Assembly (NCBI RefSeq): GCF_003688995.1
Contig: NZ_PENI01000042.1
Location: forward strand, 22,619-86,618
Length of the DNA: 64,000 nt
Reading direction: 5' to 3'
From: Streptomyces shenzhenensis
GTDB taxonomy: Bacteria > Actinomycetota > Actinomycetes > Streptomycetales > Streptomycetaceae
A model generated the notes under the pieces. That model ran no database searches. It saw only the letters and a list, made by a program, of their open reading frames with translations, and was not told where the DNA came from. This document shows positions 7,848-14,897 of the stretch, piece after piece (the stretch's first letter is position 1; every line of letters begins with the position of its first letter). The translations under genes and the position numbers were made by a program.

Positions 7848-8962
7848 CACCACCGCCCTGATCGAATCCAGGCACCCTCATCCGGCCGCACCGGGAGGTC
7901 TGTCGAGCCCGCGCCCGCTTCCGGACGACCGGTGCGGCCCGCCTACGCCTGCTGCGGCGGATGCCACCACTGTGGACGCCGGGCCCGGCCCCTGGGCACC
8001 CCGGTCGTCACCAGCCGTCGGGACGTCGCCGCCGACATCGCCCGGGGTCCGGCGGTGTCGGGGGATGAGTCGGGTTCTGTGACAGCGGTCGGCGGCGTTC
8101 GTTCGCGGACGGCCGGTGTGGTCCGTGCAGCCACGGTCGCGGCGGGTTGCGTACCAATGGCCGGGGGCGTATTGACGGTCTGTCGCGCCCGCTTCTGGAC
8201 GACCGGTGCGGCCCGCCTACGCCTGCCGCGGCGGATCGGTGCCCCGGCCACGACGGCGGGCGCCGGGCCCGGTCCCTGGGCACCCCGGTCGTCACCAGCC
8301 GTCGGGACGTCGCCGCCGATATCGCCCGGGGTCCGGCGGTGTCGGGGGGTGAGTCGGGTTCTGTGACAGTGGTCGGTGGCGCTTGTTTGCGGCCGCCGGT
8401 GTGACCCGTGCCGCACGGCCGGTGTGTTCCGCACCAGTGGCCGGGGGCGCCCGTTTCCGGACGACCGGTGCGGCCCGCCTGCCACGGTCGCGCCCGGTGT
8501 CTGGATACCCCGGTCGGCAGGGGTCGCCGGGAACGGTGTCGCCGGCACAGCTTCGGGCCCCGCTCCGTCGAGTCGCCGAGCCGGGTCCCGCGCCGGCGGC
8601 CAGGGGCACGCCGGTGGTCTGTCGCGTCATGGCGGATCGGTGCCCCGGCCGGTGCCTGGGCACCCCGGTCGGCAGGGGGCGCCGGGAATGGTGTCGCGCC
8701 GGCACCGCCTCCGGCCCGGCTCCGTCGAGACGCCGAGCCGGGTCGCGCACCATGGCCGCGGCGGGTTGATGACCGTGCCGCGGGCGTGGTCACCTTGGTC
8801 CGGCTGCCGGCACCGCTCAGGGTCCGGCTGTGTCGGGGCGAGTGGGTCCCGCGCCAGCGGTCGGGGCCGCTCGTTTCCGTACCACCCGTGCGGCCCGCCG
8901 CCACGGTCGCGGCCGGGGCTCGGTGGGTTCCCCGCGGCGCCGGCTCCTCGGGGCGTGTCGGG
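7848..8962. repeat. 1.1-kb non-coding array of degenerate repeats
   Basis: A block at 7977-8097 recurs at 8261-8381 with about five differences in 121 bases (offset 284). The preceding core GACGACCGGTGCGGCCCGCC occurs at 7924, 8198 and 8460, with a decayed copy near 8880. A second family pairs 8507-8592 with 8659-8748 (CCCCGGTCGGCAGGG followed by CGCCGGGAA). The 284-bp offset is not a multiple of three, so copies fall in different frames; the open frames here are therefore not repeat proteins. The array separates the HD gene from the 3' end of the ABC importer operon. Function unknown. Confidence 0.8.
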
Positions 8963-9994
8963 TCACAGCATTCGGCGGCGGTGGCCCAGCCAGGTCTGGG
9001 CCACCACGACCACGGCCAGGAACGCACCGCTGACCACCTGCTGATAAGCCGAGTCGAGGGAGCCGATCTGGTTGATGACGTTCTGGATCACCTTCAGCAG
9101 CAGCACACCGACCAGTGACCCGCTGACGAAGCCGAACCCGCCGGTGAGCAGGGTGCCGCCGATGACGACCGCGGAGATCGCCTCCAGCTCCATGCCCGAC
9201 CCGAGGATCGTCACGCCCGACACCAGCCACGCCGCGTTCAGCGCCCCCGCGAGCCCGGCGTACAGGCCGGACAGGGTGTAGACGGCGATCTTCGTGCGGG
9301 CCACCGGCGCCCCCATCAGGGCCGCCGCGTCCTCGTTGCCGCCCACCGCGTACACGTACTGCCCGAACCTGGAGCGGCGCAGCACGACCGCGCCCAGCAC
9401 GAAGAGCGCCACCGTGATCCACACCGGCACGCCGATCCCGAGCAGCGAGCCCTGCCCGAGCGTCGCGAAGAAGGAGTCCTTGTCGACGAGATACGTCCGC
9501 GAGCCCTCGTCGGTGACCGCGAGGAGGATGCCGCGGGCGCCCAGCATGGCGGCCAGCGTCACGATGAACGGCGCCAGCCCCGACCGCGCGATCAGCAGCC
9601 CGTTGACCAGTCCGATCAGTCCGCACACCGCGAGCGGCAGCAGCAGCGCGACGGCCGTGCCGTACTGGGATCCCCAGGCGGCCAGCACTCCGCCCAGGGC
9701 GAAGAGCGAGCCGACGGACAGATCGATCCCACCGGTGACGATCACGAACGTCATGCCCAGCGCGACCACGGCGAGGAACGCCGAGGACAGCGCCATGTTC
9801 TCCAGGTTGTCGCCGGTCAGGAAGGTGTCGAAGCTCAGCGAGGCCACGACCATGGCGAGCAGCAGGGTGACGAGCGCGCCATGCTGCTGGGCGAGCGCGC
9901 TGAGCCGCTCGGCCCGGCCCGGGCCGCCCTGCTCGTCGGCGTCCAGATGGACGGTGTCGGCGGGCATACCGGCCTCCGTGGTCCCGGTGGTCAT
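8963..9994 (-). CDS. Sugar ABC transporter permease (YjfF-like)
   Basis: A 343-residue permease of the ribose/galactofuranose class. After a 40-residue cytoplasmic N-terminus come eight to ten membrane helices. The class signature GMTFVIVTGGIDLSVGSLFAL and the later cytoplasmic loop GQYVYAVGGNEDAAALMGAPV, which contacts the ATPase, are both present. Its ATG overlaps the stop of the upstream permease (ATGA at 9991-9994), so the two are translationally coupled and likely form a heterodimeric pore. It is last in the four-gene importer operon and ends at the repeat array. Substrate argued under the binding protein. Confidence 0.9.
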   Translation of the reverse strand: MTTGTTEAGMPADTVHLDADEQGGPGRAERLSALAQQHGALVTLLLAMVVASLSFDTFLTGDNLENMALSSAFLAVVALGMTFVIVTGGIDLSVGSLFALGGVLAAWGSQYGTAVALLLPLAVCGLIGLVNGLLIARSGLAPFIVTLAAMLGARGILLAVTDEGSRTYLVDKDSFFATLGQGSLLGIGVPVWITVALFVLGAVVLRRSRFGQYVYAVGGNEDAAALMGAPVARTKIAVYTLSGLYAGLAGALNAAWLVSGVTILGSGMELEAISAVVIGGTLLTGGFGFVSGSLVGVLLLKVIQNVINQIGSLDSAYQQVVSGAFLAVVVVAQTWLGHRRRML

Positions 9995-10953
9995 CGCTTC
10001 CCCCGTTCGCGGGCCGCGTAGACGGCGGCGACGATCACCACGGCCTGGGCCATCTGCGTCCACGACGGCGGCAGGTCGTGCTTGACGAGTGTGGTGGTCA
10101 GCAACTGGATCAAAACGGCGCCGGCGACCGTGCCGCCGATGCGCACCCGGCCCCCGGACAGCGGCGTGCCCCCGACGACCACCGCGGTGATCGCCGACAG
10201 CTCCATCAGGGTGCCAAGCGACGTGGGGTCGCTGGCCGTCAGCCGGGCCGTGGCGAGGACGCCCGCGACCGCGGCGAGGGCGCCCGAGCAGACGTACACC
10301 ACGATGAGGACCCGGCGGACGGGCAGTCCGGCCAGCCGGGCCGCCGGCCGGCTGTCGCCGATGGCGAGCAGCTGCCGCCCGAACGTGCTGCGCCGCACCA
10401 CGAAGGCGACCAGCAGGGCCAGGGCGGCGGCGATGAGCACGAGATAGGGCACGCCCAGCACATCGCCGGAACCGAGAGCCGACATGCCCGGGTCGCGGAC
10501 ATCCTTGAGCTGGGGGAGCAGCACCAGCGCCAGCCCGCGCGCGGCCACCATCAGGGCGAGCGTGGCGACGATGGGCTGCACGCCCACGAACGCGACCAGG
10601 GCGCCGTTCGCGAGCCCCACCAGGACGCCGCCCACCACCGCCACCAGCGCCGCGACCCATGGGCCGTAACCGAGGTACAGCGACAGCAGCGAGGTGGCCA
10701 ACGCCATCACCGAGCCCACCGACAGGTCGACGCCCTCGGTGCCGATCGCCAGCGCCATGCCGAGCGCGACGATCAGCACCGGGGCGACCTGGACGGCCTG
10801 GGTGCGGAAGTTCTCGGCGGAGGCGAAGTGCGGGGTGAACGCGAAGTTGAACAGCAGCAGCGCCGCCACGCCCGCGTACACGCCGTACTGCTGCGCCAGA
10901 CGCAGCAGCCGGCCGCGGTCCAGCGCGCCGCGTGCGACGGCGAGTTCAGTCAT
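9991..10953 (-). CDS. Sugar ABC transporter permease (YtfT-like)
   Basis: A 320-residue inner-membrane permease of the BPD_transp_2 family. The signature ALGMALAIGTEGVDLSVGSV and the ATPase-contact loop GRQLLAIGDSRPAARLAGLPV are clear. It overlaps the ATPase gene by 8 bases at its start and the second permease by 4 at its end. Two distinct permeases plus a double-domain ATPase is the arrangement of E. coli YtfT/YjfF rather than of homodimeric RbsC. Confidence 0.9.
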   Translation of the reverse strand: MTELAVARGALDRGRLLRLAQQYGVYAGVAALLLFNFAFTPHFASAENFRTQAVQVAPVLIVALGMALAIGTEGVDLSVGSVMALATSLLSLYLGYGPWVAALVAVVGGVLVGLANGALVAFVGVQPIVATLALMVAARGLALVLLPQLKDVRDPGMSALGSGDVLGVPYLVLIAAALALLVAFVVRRSTFGRQLLAIGDSRPAARLAGLPVRRVLIVVYVCSGALAAVAGVLATARLTASDPTSLGTLMELSAITAVVVGGTPLSGGRVRIGGTVAGAVLIQLLTTTLVKHDLPPSWTQMAQAVVIVAAVYAARERGKR

Positions 10954-12463
10954 CGCGGCCCCCGGCGGGTACGGCCGCGACGGCCCGCAGCAGCGCGTCC
11001 TCGGTGACGGCGTCGCCGGTCAACTCGTCGACGACGCGCCCGTCCTTGAGCACCACGACCCGGTCGCTGCCCTCGATCAGCTCCTCGGTGTCGGAGGAGA
11101 TCAGCAGCACGGCGAGACCGTCCTCGGCGAGTTCGTCGATGAGCGCTTGCACCTCCGCCTTGGCGCCGACGTCGATGCCGCGCGTCGGCTCGTCGAGCAG
11201 CAGCACCTTCGGATGCACGGCCAGCCAGCGGGCCAGCAGCACCTTCTGCTGGTTGCCGCCGGACAGCTCGCCCACCTTCTGGTGCGGGCCCGCGGTCTTG
11301 ATGCGCAGCCGCCGGACGAAGGTGTCCACGATCCGGTCGATGCGCGCGTCGTCGACCAGACCGAACCGGGAGAGCGCCGGCAGCGCGGCGAGCGCGATGT
11401 TCTCCCGCACCGAAAGCCCCGGGACGATCCCTTCGGCCTTGCGGTCCTCCGGCAGCAGACTGATCCCGGCGCGGATCGCGGCGGGCGGTGAGCCGCCGCG
11501 CACGGGCACGCCGCCGACCGAGACCCGGCCGGCGTCCGTCGGCAGCGCCCCGGCGACGGCCCGCGCCGTCTCGCTGCGGCCCGAGCCGAGCAGCCCGCCC
11601 AGCCCGACCACCTCGCCGGGCCGGATGGACAGCGACACCTCGTGCAGCTGGTGACGGACCGTCAGTCCCTCGGCGTTCAGCACGGGTTCGGCCGCGGCGT
11701 GATGGGAGCCGGTGAACTTGGTCAGGCCCTCGCCGCGCACCTCGCCGATGTCCCGGCCCAGCATGAGCGAGACCAGCCGCAGCCGGTCGAGCCCGGCGAG
11801 CGGGCCGGTGTGCACCACCCGGCCGTCGCGCAGCACGGTGACCGCGTCGCAGATCTCGTACAGCTCGTCCATGCGGTGGCTCACATAGACCACGGCGACG
11901 CCCCGGTCGCGCAGCAGGCGGATCACCTCGAACAGGGTGTGGACCTCGCGTGGTTCGAGGGAGGACGTGGGCTCGTCCATCACCACCACGCGCGCGTCGA
12001 CGGCCACGGCCCGGGCGAGGGCCACCATCTGCTGGGCGCCGACGCCGAGTTCACGCAGCGGACGGCGTACGTCGACCCGGATGCCCAGGGCGCGCAGCGC
12101 CTCGTCCGCCTCCCGGCGCATACGCCGGAAGTCGATCAGGCCCAACCTGCCCCTGGGTTCACGGCCCAGGAACAGATTGCGGGCCACGCTCATCAGCGGG
12201 ACCAGGTTGACCTCTTGGTAGATGGTGGAGATGCCCGCCTGCTGGGCCTGCAGCGGGGTGGTGAAGCGGACGGGTCTGCCGTCGTGGCGGACCTCGCCCG
12301 CGTCCGGCGGATGGACGCCCGTGAGCACCTTGATGAGGGTCGACTTGCCCGCGCCGTTCTCGCCGACGAGGGCGTGCACCTGCCCGGCGCGGGCGGTGAA
12401 GTCCACGTCGGACAGCGCCCGTACGCCGGGGAAGATCTTGGAGACCCCGGTGACCGAGAGCAC
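10946..12463 (-). CDS. Sugar ABC transporter ATPase with two ABC domains (YtfR-like)
   Basis: A 505-residue protein with tandem nucleotide-binding domains. The first has a canonical Walker A (GENGAGKST, about 35-43) and Walker B (VVVMDEPTSSLEP). The second has a degenerate Walker A (GLLGSGRSE) but an intact signature LSGGNQQKV and Walker B VLLLDEPTRGID. That asymmetry is normal for the RbsA/MglA/YtfR class. GTG 12463 lies one base after the binding-protein stop, so translation is coupled. It powers the two permeases downstream. Confidence 0.92.
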   Translation of the reverse strand: MLSVTGVSKIFPGVRALSDVDFTARAGQVHALVGENGAGKSTLIKVLTGVHPPDAGEVRHDGRPVRFTTPLQAQQAGISTIYQEVNLVPLMSVARNLFLGREPRGRLGLIDFRRMRREADEALRALGIRVDVRRPLRELGVGAQQMVALARAVAVDARVVVMDEPTSSLEPREVHTLFEVIRLLRDRGVAVVYVSHRMDELYEICDAVTVLRDGRVVHTGPLAGLDRLRLVSLMLGRDIGEVRGEGLTKFTGSHHAAAEPVLNAEGLTVRHQLHEVSLSIRPGEVVGLGGLLGSGRSETARAVAGALPTDAGRVSVGGVPVRGGSPPAAIRAGISLLPEDRKAEGIVPGLSVRENIALAALPALSRFGLVDDARIDRIVDTFVRRLRIKTAGPHQKVGELSGGNQQKVLLARWLAVHPKVLLLDEPTRGIDVGAKAEVQALIDELAEDGLAVLLISSDTEELIEGSDRVVVLKDGRVVDELTGDAVTEDALLRAVAAVPAGGRDD

Positions 12464-12464
12464 C

Positions 12465-13562
12465 TCAGTACGCCTTGCCGAGGTCCGACTCGGCGTTGGC
12501 CGACGTGTACGCGCTGTCCTCGATGACGATGTCCTGGGCGACGGCGTCGCCCCGGGTGAAGGCGTCGAGCGTCTGGAAGGCGAGCGGCCCGAAGCGCGGG
12601 TTGGACTCGATGACCCCGTCGATCCAGCCGTCCACGATGCCCTGCACGGCGTTGCGCGTGCCGTCGATCGTCACGATCTTCACGTCACCCGGCTTCTTGC
12701 CTGCGCCCTTGAGGGCGTTGACCGCGCCCAGCCCCATCTCGTCGTTCTCGGCGTAGATGCCCTTGATCCCGGGCTTGGACTGGATCAGGTTCTCGGTGAC
12801 CGACTGGCCCTTCTCGCGGGCGAACTCGCCGGTCTGCCGGAACACCACCTTCAGGTCCGGCGCCTTCTCCTTGAGCCGGTCCTCGAAGCCCTTGGTGCGT
12901 TCCGTCGTCACATTGTTGCCGGCCGCGCCGAGCAGGATGGCGATCTCGCCCGTGCCGCCGGTCGCCTCGATCATCCGGTCAGCGGCCCGCCGGCCCTGTG
13001 CCACGAAGTCGGAGCCGATGAAGCTCACATAGTCCTTGCAGGCGGTGGCGTTGATCTTGCGGTCGACGGTGACGATCGGGATGTGCTTGGCCGCCGCCGT
13101 GCGCAGCACGGGTTCCCAGCCGTCCGAGTTGAGCGGTGCGATCACCAGCAGGTCGGCGCCCTTGGCGATGAGGTCCTGGACGTCGCTGATCTGCTTGGAG
13201 AACTGGGACTGGGCGTTGGCGGTGAGGAGTTTGACGCCGCGCTTGGCCGCCTCCTCCTTGATCGAGGCGGTCTCCGCGATCCGGAACGGATTGGCCTCCT
13301 TCTCGGACTGCGAGAAGCCGACGGTGGCGGACTTGAGATCGGTCTTGTCACCGCCGTACGCGTCGATGGCGCAGGTGGGCCCGGAGGCGCTGGGCGAGGC
13401 GACCACCTGGCCCGAGTCGCCCTGCTCGGCGGACGCCTTGTCGGTCGTGGCGGCGGAGTCCTCGGACTTGGCGCATCCGGTGATCAGGGCCAGGCCCGTG
13501 ACGAGTCCGGTGGCGAGAAGGGTCCGTGCCGCGGCACGGGCACGGAGTGACGTGGGCTTCAT
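12465..13562 (-). CDS. Sugar-binding lipoprotein of ABC importer (YtfQ-like)
   Basis: A 365-residue periplasmic-binding-type lipoprotein. The signal peptide ends in the lipobox LITGC with the lipidated cysteine at residue 30. The mature part has SATVGFSQSEKEANPFRIAE, GADLLVIAPLNSDGWEPVL, VDRKI and a C-terminus ending DLGKAY, which line up by eye with E. coli YtfQ (VGFSQ, IAPVVATGWEPVL, LLDRSID). YtfQ binds galactofuranose, so furanose uptake is the first guess. ATG 13562 is preferred over a TTG at 13574. It is the first gene of the importer operon, and two operator-like sites lie upstream. Confidence 0.88.
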   Translation of the reverse strand: MKPTSLRARAAARTLLATGLVTGLALITGCAKSEDSAATTDKASAEQGDSGQVVASPSASGPTCAIDAYGGDKTDLKSATVGFSQSEKEANPFRIAETASIKEEAAKRGVKLLTANAQSQFSKQISDVQDLIAKGADLLVIAPLNSDGWEPVLRTAAAKHIPIVTVDRKINATACKDYVSFIGSDFVAQGRRAADRMIEATGGTGEIAILLGAAGNNVTTERTKGFEDRLKEKAPDLKVVFRQTGEFAREKGQSVTENLIQSKPGIKGIYAENDEMGLGAVNALKGAGKKPGDVKIVTIDGTRNAVQGIVDGWIDGVIESNPRFGPLAFQTLDAFTRGDAVAQDIVIEDSAYTSANAESDLGKAY

Positions 13563-13592
13563 GGGAGTCCCCAAACGGCGCGGCCCCGGCGC

Positions 13593-13604
13593 TGAGAGCG
13601 CTCA
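13593..13604. promoter_or_regulatory. GAGCGCTC LacI-type operator in ytfQ-like leader
   Basis: TGAGAGCGCTCA contains the perfect palindrome GAGCGCTC with a central CG step, the form of Streptomyces LacI-family operators such as the CebR box. It lies 31-42 bases upstream of the binding-protein start. A looser relative, GGGAGC-CGT-GCTCTC, stands at 14808-14822 upstream of the LacI gene. Confidence 0.5.
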
Positions 13605-13660
13605 CGGGGAGGTGGGCACTTGCGGTCAACACGGCGTGCACGTCGTTCAGAGGAGGTTTT

Positions 13661-13685
13661 TACATCGTTGGAATGGCGCTGTAAA
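13661..13685 (-). promoter_or_regulatory. Importer promoter with LacI-like operator
   Basis: On the minus strand TTTACA (13680-13685) is a good -35 box, followed 17 bases on by an A-rich stretch (TAAAAA) as a weak -10. Between them lies TTCCAACGATGTA (13661-13673), nearly identical to TTCCAACGTTGTA in front of the GH2 gene. A repressor here would block RNA polymerase. Confidence 0.5.
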
Positions 13686-13716
13686 CCCTTCCGTCCGAAA
13701 TCCGCCCGGCCCGCCC

Positions 13717-13739
13717 GGGCCGACGGTCAGCGTCGGCCC
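13717..13739 (-). terminator. Hairpin at the end of the lacI gene
   Basis: Perfect 9-bp stem GGGCCGACG / CGTCGGCCC with a 5-base loop; the lacI stop codon sits in the loop region. It should end lacI transcription before the importer promoter. Confidence 0.6.
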
Positions 13740-14740
13740 AGGGTGCTCTCCCGCTCCACCAGCCGGAATTCCGCGGTGAGTTCACGTCCTCCGGGGTCCT
13801 GCCGGCCGGACAGGCTGCGCAGCAGCGAGGCCACCGCGAGCCGGGCGATCGCCAGCTTGTCGGGCGAGATCGTGGTCAGCGAGACGGCTCCGAAGCGGCC
13901 CTCGGCGATGTCGTCGAAGCCCACCACGGCGACGTCCCACGGCACCCTGAGCCCGCGCTCGTGCAGCACCCGCATGGCACCGATCGCGATGAGGTCGTTG
14001 AAGGCGAAGACCGCGTCGGGCCGCACGCCCGCGTCGAGCAGCTGCGCCATGGCCCGCGCGCCGTCGTCCCGGTCCCAGCCGCCGACCGGCACGATCAGCT
14101 CGTCCGGGGCCGGCACGCCGGCCGCCGCCAGCTCGGCCCGCCAGCCGTCAAGGCGCAGATGGGCGGGGCGGTTGGCGGAGTCCGTGCGGACACCCAGATA
14201 GGCGATCCGGGTCCGACCGCGGCCGAGGAGATGGCGCACCGCGGTGCGGGCCGCCGCCACGTTGTCGATGGCGATGTGGTCGAACGGCAGGCCGTACTCC
14301 CGCTCACCGAGCAGGACCAGCGGCACGTCGTCGGCCCGGCCGCGCAGGTCCTCGGCCTCGAGCTCCAGCGGACTGAGGATCAGACCGTCGATCACCCGGG
14401 CCCGGAACCCCTGGCTGACCAGCAGCTCCTGCTCGCGCTCGCCGCGTGTGTGGTCGAGCAGGACCGTGAACTCGTGCTCGGCGGCGGCATCGATCACGGC
14501 GCCCGCCAGCTCGGCGAAGTACGGGTTGCCGAGTTCGGGGACGGCCAGCGCGATGATGCCGGTACGGCCCTTGCGCAGATGGCGCGCGGTGAGATTCGGC
14601 CGGTAGCCCAGCTCGTCGATGGCCTGCTGCACCCTGGCCCGCATCGCCGGGGTGACGTGCGGATAGTTGTTCACGACGTTGGACACGGTCTTGATCGAGA
14701 CGCCGGCGCGTTCGGCCACGTCCTTCAGGCTGACCCGCAA
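13727..14740 (-). CDS. LacI-family transcriptional regulator
   Basis: A 337-residue repressor. The N-terminal helix-turn-helix and hinge are textbook: VSLKDVAERAGVSIKTVSNV followed by HVTPAMRARVQQAIDELGYRPN. A periplasmic-binding-like effector domain follows, with GIIALAVPELGNPYFAEL and VVGFDDI. I chose TTG 14740 because AGGAGA lies 5 bases upstream and the family nearly always begins just before VSLKDVA; an ATG at 14788 would add an atypical Arg-rich extension. It sits between the importer and the GH2 gene and probably controls both through the shared TTCCAACG-type operator. The inducer is likely the imported sugar. Confidence 0.9.
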   Translation of the reverse strand: MRVSLKDVAERAGVSIKTVSNVVNNYPHVTPAMRARVQQAIDELGYRPNLTARHLRKGRTGIIALAVPELGNPYFAELAGAVIDAAAEHEFTVLLDHTRGEREQELLVSQGFRARVIDGLILSPLELEAEDLRGRADDVPLVLLGEREYGLPFDHIAIDNVAAARTAVRHLLGRGRTRIAYLGVRTDSANRPAHLRLDGWRAELAAAGVPAPDELIVPVGGWDRDDGARAMAQLLDAGVRPDAVFAFNDLIAIGAMRVLHERGLRVPWDVAVVGFDDIAEGRFGAVSLTTISPDKLAIARLAVASLLRSLSGRQDPGGRELTAEFRLVERESTLGRR

Positions 14741-14837
14741 GGGATCTCCTCGGCATCGACGGGTGCTCCGGGGCGGAGCTTTTGTCATGGATCTGGACAG
14801 CGGCTGGGAGCCGTGCTCTCATGCCAACTGCCTCTGC

Positions 14838-14852
14838 TTCCAACGTTGTACA
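14838..14852 (+). promoter_or_regulatory. LacI-like operator upstream of GH2 gene
   Basis: TTCCAACGTTGTACA contains the 8-bp palindrome CAACGTTG with a central CG and matches the importer site at 13661-13673. It lies 46-60 bases before the GH2 start, overlapping the likely promoter. Two related sites in front of the two transcription units flanking a LacI gene support common control. Confidence 0.55.
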
Positions 14853-14897
14853 GACTGAAGCACCGAGCCGCCACCCTTCCTCAGCCAAGGAGGATTC

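Noticed and set aside
7943..9027. Minus-strand frames through the repeat array that look like Arg/Pro-rich repeat proteins
   Set aside because: Near-identical repeat copies fall in different frames and no ribosome-binding site precedes a start.
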